Below, in pieces: positions 19,397 to 28,498 of a DNA stretch of 64,000 bases. Made by a program: the position numbers and the translations under genes. The stretch lies in the NCBI RefSeq assembly GCF_003265325.1, contig NZ_QGNX01000001.1, positions 310,001-374,000 of the forward strand, in the 5' to 3' direction. A model generated the notes under the pieces. That model saw only the letters and a program-made list of their open reading frames with translations. It was not told where the DNA came from and did no database searches. How positions within the stretch are numbered: position 1 is the first letter of the stretch; every line of letters begins with the position of its first letter. The DNA is from Oceanibium sediminis (GTDB taxonomy: Bacteria; Pseudomonadota; Alphaproteobacteria; Rhodobacterales; Rhodobacteraceae).

Positions 19397-19819
19397 TCAG
19401 TCGTCGGACCAGCCCGCCATGCGGCACACGATCTTCCATTCCTCGGGACTGACGGGCTGCACCGACAGGCGGGAGTTGTTGACCAGCACCATCTGCTCCA
19501 GCCCCGGCTCGTGCTTGCACATTTCCAGCGTCACCGGGGTCTTCACCGGCCCGAGCGCGCGGATGTCGACGCATTCCCAGCGCGGATCGTCCGTGGTGCT
19601 GTCGGGGTGCGCCTCGGCACAGACCTCGACCACGCCGACGATGCTTTTTTCCTTCATCGAGTGATAGAAGAAGCCCCGGTCGCCGATCTTCATCTGCCGC
19701 ATGTTGTTGCGCGCCTGGTAGTTGCGCACGCCGTCCCATTCCTCGCCCGCGTCGCCGCGCGCGACCTGGTCGTCCCAGCTCCAGGTGTTGGGTTCGGATT
19801 TGAAAAGCCAGTACTGCAT
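19397..19819 (-). CDS. EVE-domain protein
   Basis: 140-residue single EVE (PUA-like) domain, starting MQYWLFKSEPNTWSWDDQ and containing EWDGVRNYQARNNMRQMKIGD (seen as two parts, EWDGVRNYQARNN and MRQMKIGD). EVE domains bind modified DNA or RNA bases; no methyltransferase or restriction gene is adjacent, so a housekeeping nucleic-acid role is more likely than defence. It follows the YciI gene by 10 bp and precedes DUF1761. Confidence 0.87.
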   Translation of the reverse strand: MQYWLFKSEPNTWSWDDQVARGDAGEEWDGVRNYQARNNMRQMKIGDRGFFYHSMKEKSIVGVVEVCAEAHPDSTTDDPRWECVDIRALGPVKTPVTLEMCKHEPGLEQMVLVNNSRLSVQPVSPEEWKIVCRMAGWSDD

Positions 19820-19829
19820 GTCGCCCCCT

Positions 19830-20099
19830 TCAGATGACCTTGTTCCAGGCCCGGATCGTGACCGCGTCAAACAGCCCCGCGTTGGCGTAAGGGTCCCCGG
19901 CGGCGAAGGCCTCGGCCGCGGCGCGGTCCGCCACGTCGATCACCAGAAGAGAGCCGTTCATCTGCCCCTCGTCGTCCAGGAACGGCCCGGCCTGCAACAC
20001 CACGCCGGTTTCATTGAGGTAGGCCAGATGTGCGCCACGGTTCGCCTTGCGGACCTCCAACGCTCCGGGTTTGTCGATACATATCAGCGCGAATAACAT
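19830..20099 (-). CDS. YciI-family protein
   Basis: 89-residue ferredoxin-like fold protein of the YciI family, starting MLFALICIDKPGALEVRKAN with the conserved RGAHLAYL and AGPFLDDEGQMNGSLLVID. YciI proteins carry a His/Asp pair of possible enzymatic use but no settled role. The gene follows tsaD by about 70 bp on the same strand and precedes the EVE gene by 10 bp, so tsaD-yciI-EVE may be one operon. Confidence 0.85.
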   Translation of the reverse strand: MLFALICIDKPGALEVRKANRGAHLAYLNETGVVLQAGPFLDDEGQMNGSLLVIDVADRAAAEAFAAGDPYANAGLFDAVTIRAWNKVI

Positions 20100-20171
20100 G
20101 GGGGTCCTTTCCTGCTGCTCGGGGGAAGAGGTGGGACAAAGAGCGCGCGAAGTCCAGCGAAACCGCCCCTC

Positions 20172-21260
20172 TCAGCCCTTCGCGCCCTTCTTGCCGGAGC
20201 CGAGCAGGGGCGCTGCGTCCGCGTCCAGCGGCCAGCGCGGGCGGGCGGAAACCGCGGCGTCGGGCTCTGCCCCGTCGGCCAGCTGCTCGATCCCCGCCCA
20301 GGCGATCATCGCGGCATTGTCCGTGCACAGCGACAGCGGCGGCGCGACCAGCCGCGCGCCCGCGTCATCCGCGACGCCTTCCAGCGCCGCGCGCAGCGCC
20401 GTGTTGGCCGCCACCCCGCCCGCGACGGCCAGCGTGGCCGCCGGAACGCCGGTCCGCTCGCGAAACACAACCAGGGCGCGGCGGGTCTTTTCCGCCAACA
20501 CGTCACAGGCCGCCGCCTGGAAACCGGCGCACAGGTCCGCACGATCCGCCCGCGTCAGCCCACTCTTTTCGGCGACGATTTCATCCCGCGCCCGGCGCAG
20601 GGCCGTCTTCAGCCCGGAAAAGGACATGTCGCACCCGGGCCGGTCCAGCAGCGGGCGCGGAAAGGCGAAGCGCTTCGCATCGCCCTTGGCCGCCTCCGCC
20701 TCGACCAGCGGGCCGCCGGGATAGCCCAGCGCCAGCAGCTTGGCCGTCTTGTCGAACGCCTCGCCCGGGGCGTCGTCGATCGTGCCGCCCAGCCGGGTGA
20801 AGGAGCGCGGGCCGTTGACCGCCAGGAACTGGCAGTGCCCGCCGGACACCAGCAGCATCAGGTAGGGATAGGGCACGCCGTCGCTCAGCCGTGGCGTCAG
20901 CGCGTGGCCCGCCAGGTGGTTGACCCCCAGCACCGGCAGCCCGCGCGCCACGGCGATGCCCTTGGCGCACATCACGCCCGACATCACCCCCCCGATCAGC
21001 CCCGGCCCGGCGGTCACGGCGATCAGCGCGATATCGTCCAGCGTCACGTCTGCGGCCTTCAGCGCCTCGGCCACGCACAGGTCCAGCCGCTCGGCATGGG
21101 CGCGGGCGGCGATTTCCGGCACGACACCGCCGAAACGGGCGTGCAGCACGGTCTGGTCGAAGATGATGGAGGACAGGATACGACGATCGGGCGAGACGAC
21201 CGCGGCGGCCGTTTCGTCACAGCTGCTCTCGATCCCAAGGCACAGGCCGTCGGTCGTCAT
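20172..21260 (-). CDS. tsaD: tRNA N6-adenosine threonylcarbamoyltransferase TsaD
   Basis: 362-residue Kae1/TsaD-type ASKHA enzyme that transfers threonylcarbamoyl to A37 of ANN-reading tRNAs together with TsaB and TsaE. Motifs are [13 protein letters not shown] at the N-terminus, the metal-binding VNHLAGH (His about 115 and 119), [10 protein letters not shown] and [13 protein letters not shown]. Length fits the family. It is divergent from hemD, with about 55 bp between the starts. Confidence 0.95.
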   Translation of the reverse strand: MTTDGLCLGIESSCDETAAAVVSPDRRILSSIIFDQTVLHARFGGVVPEIAARAHAERLDLCVAEALKAADVTLDDIALIAVTAGPGLIGGVMSGVMCAKGIAVARGLPVLGVNHLAGHALTPRLSDGVPYPYLMLLVSGGHCQFLAVNGPRSFTRLGGTIDDAPGEAFDKTAKLLALGYPGGPLVEAEAAKGDAKRFAFPRPLLDRPGCDMSFSGLKTALRRARDEIVAEKSGLTRADRADLCAGFQAAACDVLAEKTRRALVVFRERTGVPAATLAVAGGVAANTALRAALEGVADDAGARLVAPPLSLCTDNAAMIAWAGIEQLADGAEPDAAVSARPRWPLDADAAPLLGSGKKGAKG

Positions 21261-21315
21261 CGAAGGGGGTCCGTCATGATTGCGCTTTCAACAGGTGGCG
21301 GGTAACACCGCTGGC

Positions 21316-22029
21316 ATGTCCGCGCAACACCAAGCCCCCCTGCCCCTTCTGATCCCCCGGCCCCTGCCGCAGGCCGAGGCTTTCGCAGACACGCTTTTGG
21401 CCCGGATGCCGGGGCGCTGGGCCCCGGTCATCGCGCCCCTGATGCGGATCGCCCCCCTCGGGGCGGCCATCGACGCCGTGCCGGGAACGCCGCTGCTGTT
21501 CTCCTCGCGCAACGCGGTTGCGGCGGCGACCCCGCTGCTGGACCCAAGCGCGCACCGCGCGCTCTGCGTCGGCAGTGCGACGACGGCGGCGGCCAACGAC
21601 GCCGGTTTCGACGCCCGCGAAGGCGGCCCGGACGCGGCGACCCTGATTGAGAACCTGCAAAGGGACAGCCGGGACAGCGCGGCGTCCTGGCTGCACCTGC
21701 GCGGGGTTCACACCACCGGCAACCTTGCCGCCAGCCTGCGCGCCATCGGCGTCAGCGCCCGCGACGCGGTGATCTACGACCAGCGCCCCGTCCCCCTGCC
21801 CGAACCGGTGACGCAGGACCTGCGCAGCGGGCGGATCGCGGCGGTCACGCTGTTTTCGCGCCGCAGCGCGCTGCTGCTGTTGCAGGCGGTGCCGGACCTG
21901 TCTGCCGAGGTAGCGCTGATGTGCCTTTCCCCCGCCGTGGCCGAGGCGATTCCCGCCGACCGGTCGAACCCGGTCCACGTCGCCCCCTACCCGGATGCCG
22001 ACGGGATGCGCACACTTCTCGGGCGTTGA
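21316..22029 (+). CDS. hemD: Uroporphyrinogen-III synthase
   Basis: 237 residues of the poorly conserved HemD family, which closes hydroxymethylbilane with inversion of ring D. Support is modest but consistent: LLIPRPLPQAEAFADTL at the start, PLLFSSRNAVAAATPLL, and VTLFSRRSALLLLQAVP in the second domain. Position beside tsaD and upstream of a mitofilin-like gene and hemY is the usual alphaproteobacterial order. The ATG at 21316 fits the family; an in-frame TTG at 21280 is possible. Confidence 0.75.
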   Translation: MSAQHQAPLPLLIPRPLPQAEAFADTLLARMPGRWAPVIAPLMRIAPLGAAIDAVPGTPLLFSSRNAVAAATPLLDPSAHRALCVGSATTAAANDAGFDAREGGPDAATLIENLQRDSRDSAASWLHLRGVHTTGNLAASLRAIGVSARDAVIYDQRPVPLPEPVTQDLRSGRIAAVTLFSRRSALLLLQAVPDLSAEVALMCLSPAVAEAIPADRSNPVHVAPYPDADGMRTLLGR

Positions 22030-22159
22030 ATCGTCGCGTTTCTATGGCTTTGCCTTGTTCCATCACGGGTGCCGCCCTAGAATAAAGTGAGCACCGGACA
22101 TACCGGCCCCTGCGAGCTGGACAGTCTGAAAACAAACATTTTTCTTAAGCGGCGGTTTC

Positions 22160-23755
22160 ATGGCGAAGTCACGGGATAACAAAGACAAATCCACCAAGGA
22201 CGAAGACGACAAAGCCGCGCAACCCTCTGTGGCAACATCGGAAAACAAGGAGGATACCGCATCCGGAGGTGTCGATGATTCTCTCTCCGATGAACTGTCA
22301 GGCGATGTTGACACCGCTGACGCGCAAGACCTGCCCGAAAAAGAGTCAGATCCGCAGGCGCCCGGGACAGATCAGACAGGGGACACCGCCGAAGCCCCCG
22401 AAGGCGAGGCCACCGACGACGCGCCATCGGCGGACGACGAAACCACGCTTCTGACCGATGAGGACGCAGATGCGGACACGGGCAGCAAGGATGACGACGC
22501 GGTCGCGCCATCGACCCTTGCCAGCGCATCGCTGCTGAGTGACGGCAGCGAGGAAACCACCCCCACACCGATTCCCGCCGCGCCCGCGCCGCAGAACAAC
22601 GGCGAACACGACAACCATGATCACGACGACGAGGAAGAGCACGGACGCTCCTTCGCCGCGCGGGCCCTGACCTGGCTGGTCCTGCTGATCGCCGGTGGCG
22701 CGCTTGCGCTCTGGGGCGGGCCGAAGGTGGCGCCGAACCTGCCCTCTGGCCTCGGGCCGGTGAAGGCCTGGCTGATGCCCGGCGCGCTTGAGACGGAGAC
22801 CCGCCTCACCACGCTGGAACAGGACCTGACCGCGCAGATCGAGGGCATCGCGCCCGGGATCGACGAAGCGCAACTCTCCGCCGCCATCGGCGATGCCCTG
22901 GCCGAGGCCGAGGCCCGGTTCGAGGCAGGGCTTACCGCGCTCTCGGACAAGGTCGAAGCCGCCGACAGCGCCAGCATCGAGGGCCGCCTCGCGCAGCTGG
23001 AAACCCGGCTCGAAGGGCTGGCGACCGAAATCGAAGGGCTGAGCGGGCTGGCCGCTCCCGGCACGACCGAGGGTGAGGAGCTGTCCGCCTTTGCCGCCAC
23101 CGTCGAAGGGCTGCGCGCCGAGATCGCCACCCTGGCCGACAAGCAGGGCGGCCTGTCCCAGCGCATCGACGATGTGGAAGTCGCGGTCGAGCGCAAGCTG
23201 GACGAGGCCGAAGAGGAAATCGCCGCCATCACCGAGGAAGCGGAGCAGACCAAGTCCTCCGCGCTGGCGGCAGCCGCGTTGACCGCGATCGAGGCCGCCA
23301 TCTCGGCGGGCGAACCGTTCGAGGCGTCGCTGGCGCAGTTCGCGCAGAACTCCGAGCAGGACGTGCCCGAGGCGCTGAGCGTGGTCGCCGCGTCCGGGGT
23401 CAGCACGCTTGGCGCGCTGCGGTCCAGCTTCGGCGACGCCGCGCACCGCGCGATCAAGGCGGACGTGCAGGAACGCGATGCCACAAGCGTCGGCTGGCGG
23501 CTGGCGGCATTCCTCGAATCCCAGGTGGCGACACGCTCGCTGACGCCGCAGGAAGGGGACAGCGCCGACGCCGTTCTAAGCCGGGCCGAGGATGCGCTGC
23601 GCCGTGACAACCTGGCCGCCGCGCTGGACGAACTGGCCGGGCTGTCCGACGCGGCCTCGGCCGCCATGGGGGGCTGGCTGAACCGGGCGCGCGCCCGCGC
23701 CGACGCGGTCTCCTCGCTGAACACGCTGCGCGGCACGCTCGCGACAGGCAACTGA
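22160..23755 (+). CDS. Mitofilin/MIC60-like inner-membrane protein
   Basis: 531 residues. About 160 highly acidic, low-complexity residues with a His-rich end (HDNHDHDDEEEH) precede one membrane segment at about 168-186 (ALTWLVLLIAGGALALWGG). The rest is a long periplasmic coiled coil (EGRLAQLETRLEGLATEIEG and similar repeats) and a C-terminal mitofilin-type domain. This is the alphaproteobacterial COG4223 homologue of mitochondrial MIC60, proposed to shape membranes. It sits 18 bp before hemY and downstream of hemD, as in many alphaproteobacteria. Confidence 0.85.
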   Translation: MAKSRDNKDKSTKDEDDKAAQPSVATSENKEDTASGGVDDSLSDELSGDVDTADAQDLPEKESDPQAPGTDQTGDTAEAPEGEATDDAPSADDETTLLTDEDADADTGSKDDDAVAPSTLASASLLSDGSEETTPTPIPAAPAPQNNGEHDNHDHDDEEEHGRSFAARALTWLVLLIAGGALALWGGPKVAPNLPSGLGPVKAWLMPGALETETRLTTLEQDLTAQIEGIAPGIDEAQLSAAIGDALAEAEARFEAGLTALSDKVEAADSASIEGRLAQLETRLEGLATEIEGLSGLAAPGTTEGEELSAFAATVEGLRAEIATLADKQGGLSQRIDDVEVAVERKLDEAEEEIAAITEEAEQTKSSALAAAALTAIEAAISAGEPFEASLAQFAQNSEQDVPEALSVVAASGVSTLGALRSSFGDAAHRAIKADVQERDATSVGWRLAAFLESQVATRSLTPQEGDSADAVLSRAEDALRRDNLAAALDELAGLSDAASAAMGGWLNRARARADAVSSLNTLRGTLATGN

Positions 23756-23773
23756 TCTGGAAAGGTAATCTGA

Positions 23774-25378
23774 ATGCTTTGGTCCCTTATCAAGATCCTG
23801 TTGTTCATCGGCGTCGCCGCCGCGCTGACCTATGGCGCGGGCATGATCATGGAAACCCCCGGCGAAGTCAGCCTGGCCTTTGCCGGGCAGGAAATCACCC
23901 TGTCGCCCCTTGGCTTCCTGGTGGCGCTTCTGGTGCTTATGCTGGCGACCTGGATCGTGCTGCGACTGGTGGGCTTCATCATGGCCATCCTGCGCTTCCT
24001 CACCGGGGACCAGACCGCCATTTCCCGCTATTTCGACCGGAACCGCGAACGCCGCGGATTCGAGGCGGTGACCCAGAGCATGATCGCCCTCGCCGCGGGC
24101 GAGGGGCGCAAGGCGCAGGCCAAGGCCCAGACCGCCGAGAAGCTGCTCAACCGCCCCGAACTGACGCGCCTGTTGAACGCCCAGACCGCAGAGCTGAACG
24201 GCAACACCGACCGCGCGCTGGCCTATTACAAGGAAATGCTGACCGACGACAAAACCCGCTTCGTCGGCGTGCAGGGCCTGCTGCGCCAGAAGCTGAAGGA
24301 AGGCGATACCGTGACGGCGCTGAAACTGGCCGAGAAGGCCTTCGCCATCCAGCCCCAGCATAACCCGACGCTCGACACGCTGTTCGACCTGCAGGCGCGC
24401 AGCGCCGACTGGTCCGGCGCGCGGCGCACGCTGACCGCCAAGGTGCGCGCCTCCTCCATGCCCAAGGATGTCGGCAAGCGCCGCGAGGCGGTGCTGTCGC
24501 TGGCCGATGCGCGCGCCGCACTTGCCGATCAGAACGAGGCGAAGGCCCGCGAAGCCGCCTATGCCGCGAACCGCCTGTCACCCACCTTCGTCCCCGCCGC
24601 CGCCCTTGCCGCGCGCCTGCACGCCGAGGCAGGCGAAGCGCGCCACGCCGCGCGCATCGTCAAGAAGGCCTGGACGACGCAGCCCCACCCGGACCTTGCC
24701 GCGTCCTTCGCCGCCATCGCGCCCGACGAAACCCCGGAAGCCCGCCTGAAGCGCTTCCAGCCTCTGCTGGCGTTGCAGCCCGACAACCCGGAAACACGCA
24801 TGGTCGCGACGGAACTGTCGCTGACGGCCGAGGATTTCCCCGGCGCCCGCCGCGCCCTCGGCGACTTGGCGGAAACAGCGCCGACCACACGCTCCCTTGC
24901 GCTTATGGCCGCGATCGAGCGCGGCGAAGGCGCCCCCGACAGCGTGGTGCGCGGCTGGCTCGCCAAGGCGCTGGACGCGCCGCGCGGTGAAGCCTGGGTC
25001 TGTGAGAAGTGCAACACCGCCCACGGGACCTGGACGCCGATCTGCGAGACCTGCGAATCCTTCGACACCCTGTCCTGGACCCTGCCCCCCGCGACCGAGG
25101 AAGCCGGCAGCGCCGCGGCGATGCTGCCCCTGATCGTCGGCGCCCTGCAACGCCCCGACCCCGAGCCGGAACCCGAACAGGACACCCCCGCCGCCGAGGC
25201 CGAAACACCCCGCAAACGCCACCCCCCCACGCAAAGCGTGGACGACGCCGAGGTCAGCGACGACGGGGACACCGATGACCGCGTCACGCCGCTTCACCCC
25301 GACAGCGCGGGCACGGACACGGCAGAAGATACCCGCGACGAGGAACCAAAGCCGGTCCGCACGTCCGAGGCGCTCTGA
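23774..25378 (+). CDS. HemY-type membrane TPR protein with C-terminal zinc ribbon
   Basis: 534 residues. Two N-terminal membrane segments (about 4-21 and 47-70) belong to the HemY_N domain, followed by a TPR solenoid. A putative zinc ribbon follows, with CEKC (410-413) and CETC (424-427), then an acidic Pro-rich tail. The protein is called HemY after the E. coli heme-operon gene, but it is not protoporphyrinogen oxidase; a scaffold role near heme or envelope assembly is inferred. It is 18 bp downstream of the MIC60-like gene. Confidence 0.82.
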   Translation: MLWSLIKILLFIGVAAALTYGAGMIMETPGEVSLAFAGQEITLSPLGFLVALLVLMLATWIVLRLVGFIMAILRFLTGDQTAISRYFDRNRERRGFEAVTQSMIALAAGEGRKAQAKAQTAEKLLNRPELTRLLNAQTAELNGNTDRALAYYKEMLTDDKTRFVGVQGLLRQKLKEGDTVTALKLAEKAFAIQPQHNPTLDTLFDLQARSADWSGARRTLTAKVRASSMPKDVGKRREAVLSLADARAALADQNEAKAREAAYAANRLSPTFVPAAALAARLHAEAGEARHAARIVKKAWTTQPHPDLAASFAAIAPDETPEARLKRFQPLLALQPDNPETRMVATELSLTAEDFPGARRALGDLAETAPTTRSLALMAAIERGEGAPDSVVRGWLAKALDAPRGEAWVCEKCNTAHGTWTPICETCESFDTLSWTLPPATEEAGSAAAMLPLIVGALQRPDPEPEPEQDTPAAEAETPRKRHPPTQSVDDAEVSDDGDTDDRVTPLHPDSAGTDTAEDTRDEEPKPVRTSEAL

Positions 25379-25400
25379 GCCGCGGCGAAACACCCCTGCG

Positions 25401-26207
25401 ATGCAGCCACGGGGCCAAGTCGGCCATGCTGGCGCCACAGTTCATCCACCAGCAAAAGACCCCGGCGGCGCGCGGCTTCTGTCCGCGATTGCAGAAGAGA
25501 TCGAGCCGATGATGCTGAAGGACCTTGCGCAGGTGGCCGGCTTCGCCCCGGCGCAGGCGCATGCCTACCTGGTCAGTTATCGCAGGATCGGCCTGATCGA
25601 GCAGGACGAGGACACCGGCCGCTACCGGCTGGGCCGCTTCGCCCTCGGCCTTGGTATCACCAGCATGCGCACGACGGACGCGATGAGCCTTGCCAACGAA
25701 GCCATCGTGGACCTGGCCGAACGAACCGCCCTGCATGTCGCCCTGGTCGTCTGGGGCTCTTTCGGGCCGACGGTGGTTTTCGTCAGGGAAAGCGGCAGCC
25801 AGTTGAACATGAACACGCGCCCCGGCACGGTCTATTCCATGACAGGCACGGCAAGCGGACGCGTCTTTTCCGCCTTCCTGCCGGAGGGCACGGTAAAGGC
25901 GGCCATCGCCCAGGAGCGCCGCGAAACCGCGGACAGCGGGCGCGTCGGCACCTATCGCTTCATGACCCGCAAGGAAATGGATCACATCCGCGAGGTTGGC
26001 TATGCCACGGTGGACGCCCCGCCGATCCCCGGGATCTCGGCCTATGCCGCGCCTGTTTTCGACCACGCCGGACAGATGGTCATGGCGATCACGATCATCG
26101 GGCAGGACGTCTACCTGGAAGAAAAGGCCGAGGAAGAGTTCATCCCCGCGCTGCTGGAAACGGCCCAGACCCTGTCGTCCGAGCTGGGCTACATGCCCAC
26201 GCACTGA
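25401..26207 (+). CDS. IclR-family transcriptional regulator
   Basis: 268 residues: an N-terminal winged helix (GARLLSAIAEE, LKDLAQVAGFAPAQAHAYL, GRYRLGRFALGLG) and a C-terminal effector domain (TGTASGRVFSAFLP, GYATVDAPPIPGISAYAAPV). IclR proteins usually control nearby catabolic genes. This gene begins 22 bp after hemY, but it is also the last protein gene before the steroid-type cluster, whose first operon starts only 580 bp away. It is therefore one candidate to bind the repeated 16-bp operator (inference). No good ribosome site precedes the ATG, so the start is uncertain. Confidence 0.82.
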   Translation: MQPRGQVGHAGATVHPPAKDPGGARLLSAIAEEIEPMMLKDLAQVAGFAPAQAHAYLVSYRRIGLIEQDEDTGRYRLGRFALGLGITSMRTTDAMSLANEAIVDLAERTALHVALVVWGSFGPTVVFVRESGSQLNMNTRPGTVYSMTGTASGRVFSAFLPEGTVKAAIAQERRETADSGRVGTYRFMTRKEMDHIREVGYATVDAPPIPGISAYAAPVFDHAGQMVMAITIIGQDVYLEEKAEEEFIPALLETAQTLSSELGYMPTH

Positions 26208-26269
26208 CCCGTTGGGGCGAGGGGGCAGCCTAGAGAGTGATATCAGGGCGACGGCAAGACGAAGACGCA

Positions 26270-26296
26270 GGATGGCGCCCGGCATTGGCGCCATCC
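26270..26296. terminator. Perfect hairpin downstream of the IclR gene
   Basis: GGATGGCGCC (26270-26279) pairs perfectly with GGCGCCATCC (26287-26296) over a 7-nt loop, about 60 bp after the stop codon. It probably ends the hemD-to-iclR transcription unit, although only a weak CCAAAT follows. Confidence 0.5.
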
Positions 26297-26415
26297 CCAA
26301 ATCCAGGGCACAGGCGCAGCCCGGAGTCCCGAAAATCGACGGCGCAAACACAACCCGAGGGCCATGCAGAAGATATTGATGACGGTGGGAAATTCGCGCG
26401 TACGGTGAAGAAGAA

Positions 26416-26491
26416 TGGTGCCGCTGAGAGGACTCGAACCTCCGACCCCATCATTACGAATGACGTGCTCTACCAGCTGAGCTACAGCGGC
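26416..26491 (-). tRNA. tRNA-Thr (anticodon CGT)
   Basis: A 76-nt cloverleaf on the minus strand: acceptor GCCGCTG with CAGCGGC, D arm GCTC/GAGC, anticodon stem CGTCA/TGATG with loop TTCGTAA, and T arm GGAGG TTCGAGT CCTCT. Encoded CCA is present. The anticodon CGT reads the Thr codon ACG. Confidence 0.95.
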
Positions 26492-26537
26492 ATTCTTCTT
26501 TCGTCGCGGCCTTACAATGGCCTACCAATTACTTTTC

Positions 26538-26627
26538 GCCGCGTGTAAGTAACTGGTTTTGAAGGCCATTCACGGGCGGGCCCGCTACCTGCGAAACAGT
26601 TACTTTACCAGCTGAAGCTACCGCGGC
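26538..26627. other. Structured intergenic element with a tRNA-like 5' arm
   Basis: Three nested inverted repeats fill 90 bp: GCCGCG (26538-26543) with CGCGGC (26622-26627); GTAAGTAACTG (26545-26555) with the near-complement CAGTTACTTTAC (26597-26608); and the central perfect palindrome GCGGGCCCGC (26576-26585). Its right end (26606-26627) repeats the 5' end of the neighbouring tRNA-Thr with one insertion and one substitution. It may be a decayed tRNA copy, an ncRNA or a terminator. No protein gene is seen in 26492-26789. Confidence 0.5.
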
Positions 26628-26789
26628 TCAGGCGCACGACTTAAACGCTAACAGCAAGCTGTGCAAGGCGGAATCAGCACCGGATTTCCTGTTCGCCATC
26701 ATGGCTCACCTTCGCCTCGCGTGCAGCCTTTACCCATGATTGACGCTTCCACCCGGCATCGCTGGTAAAGCCGCACCCGCGCGCTCTTT

Positions 26790-28358
26790 TCAGCTCAGTT
26801 CGCGCTTCAGCACCTTGCCCTGGGCGCTGGTGGGCAGGCTGGTGCGGATCTCCACCTGGCGGGGGACCTTGTAGTTGGCCATGTTTTCCCGCGCCCAGGC
26901 GATGATGTCGGCCTCGCCGACGGTGCTGCCGGGGCGTAGCATGACGAAGGCCTTGCCGACTTCGCCCAGGCGCTCGTCGGGGATGCCGATCACCGCGGCC
27001 ACGTCGATGGCGGGGTGGCGGCAAAGCAGGCGCTCGATCTCGGCCGGGTAGCTGTTGAAACCGCCGCAGATGAACATGTCCTTGATGCGGTCTTCGATAT
27101 GCAGGTTGCCGTCCGCGTCGATGTGGCCCCAGTCGCCGGTGTGCAGCCAGCCGTCCGCGTCGATGGTGGCAGCCGTCGCCTCGGGGTCGTCGAGGTAGCC
27201 CTTCATCACTATGTGGCCGCGGATCACCACCTCGCCCGCCTCGCCCTGGGGCAGCAGCGTGCCGTCCTTCGACATGGTGCAGACCTCGACGCCGGGCATC
27301 GCCTTGCCGGCAGTGTTGGCGATCACGTCCACCGGGTCGTCGTGGCGGCACATGGTCCCGTAGCCGCCGCATTCGGTCAGACCATAGCCGTTGCAGACGC
27401 CCGCAAAGCCAAGGTCGCTGCGCATCCGCTCAACCAGGACCGAGGGGATGACCGCGCCCCCGGTGATCCCGAGGCGCAGGTTCGAGCGGTCGAACTCCGC
27501 CATGCGGGGGTGGTTCAGCATGCCCTGGAAGATGGTCGGCGGGCCGGGGATCACGCTGATGCGGTCGCGCGCGACGCGGATCAGCACCTCCTCCGGGTCA
27601 TAGGTGCCCTGGGGCAGGATTGTCGCGCCCACGATCAGCGAGGCGATGGCCCCCCCGCGATAGCCGAAGGCGTGGAAGAAGGGCGGGATGACCAGCACCC
27701 GGTCGCCACGCTGCATGCCGACGCGCTGCGCCCAGTCGGTGACGACGCGCAGGAACTGCCCGTGGCAGTACAGCACCCCCTTCGAGCGCCCCGTGGTGCC
27801 CGAGGTAAACAGGATGTCCGACACCGTTTCTGGCGTGACCGCCGCGATGCGCGCGTCCAGCGTGGCATCGTCCACGGTTTCGGCGCGCGACAGCATGTCC
27901 TCCAGCGCCGTATCCGCGCCCCGCGGAGCGCCGAGCACCACGACCTCGCGCAGTGCCGCGCGCGTTTCGCCGGTCAGCATGTCGGGGTAGTAGTGGCCAA
28001 GAAAGTCACCCGCGCTCAGGATCATGCGCACGCCGCCGCGCAGGACCAGGTCCTCGATCTCGCCGCCCTTGAAGCGGGTGCTGGCGGGGATCATCACCGC
28101 CCCGGCGCTGGCGATACCCAGCGCCGCCACGATCCAGTCCGCCGAGTTCGGGGCCCAGATCAGCACCCGGTCCCCGGGTTCGACGCCACTGGCGATCAGC
28201 GCGCGGGCCATGCGGCGCACCGCCTGGTGCAGCTCGACGAAGCTCAGCGTCCGGCCGCTCTGCGTGTCCTCGATCGCGGGCGCGTCGCCATAGGCCATTG
28301 CGGCCTCGGCGCAGAGTACGGGAAGGGTGGAGCGGGTCAGGGTGTCTGGGTCGAGCAT
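26790..28358 (-). CDS. fadD3: FadD3-like acyl-CoA ligase (HIP-CoA ligase candidate)
   Basis: 522-residue ANL-superfamily acyl-CoA synthetase. Motifs are the P-loop DILFTSGTTGRSKG, YGLTECGGYGTMCR, GWLHTGDWGHID, DRIKDMFICGGFNSYPAEIE and the C-terminal SAQGKVLKREL with the adenylation Lys. By recall it resembles actinobacterial FadD3, which activates HIP, the steroid C/D-ring propionate, with CoA. The ipd genes in the same cluster support this. The ATG at 28358 is preferred to one upstream at 28415. An operator copy lies 57 bp before the start, shared with the divergent SDR. Confidence 0.78.
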   Translation of the reverse strand: MLDPDTLTRSTLPVLCAEAAMAYGDAPAIEDTQSGRTLSFVELHQAVRRMARALIASGVEPGDRVLIWAPNSADWIVAALGIASAGAVMIPASTRFKGGEIEDLVLRGGVRMILSAGDFLGHYYPDMLTGETRAALREVVVLGAPRGADTALEDMLSRAETVDDATLDARIAAVTPETVSDILFTSGTTGRSKGVLYCHGQFLRVVTDWAQRVGMQRGDRVLVIPPFFHAFGYRGGAIASLIVGATILPQGTYDPEEVLIRVARDRISVIPGPPTIFQGMLNHPRMAEFDRSNLRLGITGGAVIPSVLVERMRSDLGFAGVCNGYGLTECGGYGTMCRHDDPVDVIANTAGKAMPGVEVCTMSKDGTLLPQGEAGEVVIRGHIVMKGYLDDPEATAATIDADGWLHTGDWGHIDADGNLHIEDRIKDMFICGGFNSYPAEIERLLCRHPAIDVAAVIGIPDERLGEVGKAFVMLRPGSTVGEADIIAWARENMANYKVPRQVEIRTSLPTSAQGKVLKRELS

Positions 28359-28414
28359 CACTATTCCGATTGCTGGGGTTGCCCGATGGTTGCCGCCAGC
28401 GCACCGGGGCTGCA

Positions 28415-28430
28415 TCGTCCGAAAAGACGA
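28415..28430 (-). promoter_or_regulatory. Operator copy 1, fadD3 / SDR divergent promoter
   Basis: TCGTCTTTTCGGACGA on the fadD3 strand. Half-sites TCGTC and GACGA are a perfect dyad. It lies 57 bp before fadD3 and 69 bp before the divergent SDR start. Confidence 0.7.
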
Positions 28431-28498
28431 CGCCCCGCGCGGTCAGCCGCCTAAGCTGCGCGAAACCCTACCAGAGCCGAGCGAAAGGAACCCGCCCC

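Noticed and set aside
19397-19819. EVE-domain gene as part of a defence island
   Set aside because: No restriction enzyme, methyltransferase, nuclease or helicase lies nearby; the surroundings (tsaD, yciI, DUF1761) are housekeeping.
26538-26627. Second functional tRNA next to tRNA-Thr
   Set aside because: Only the 5' end resembles a tRNA; no anticodon arm of 5+7+5, no TTCGA T-loop and no CCA end could be placed.
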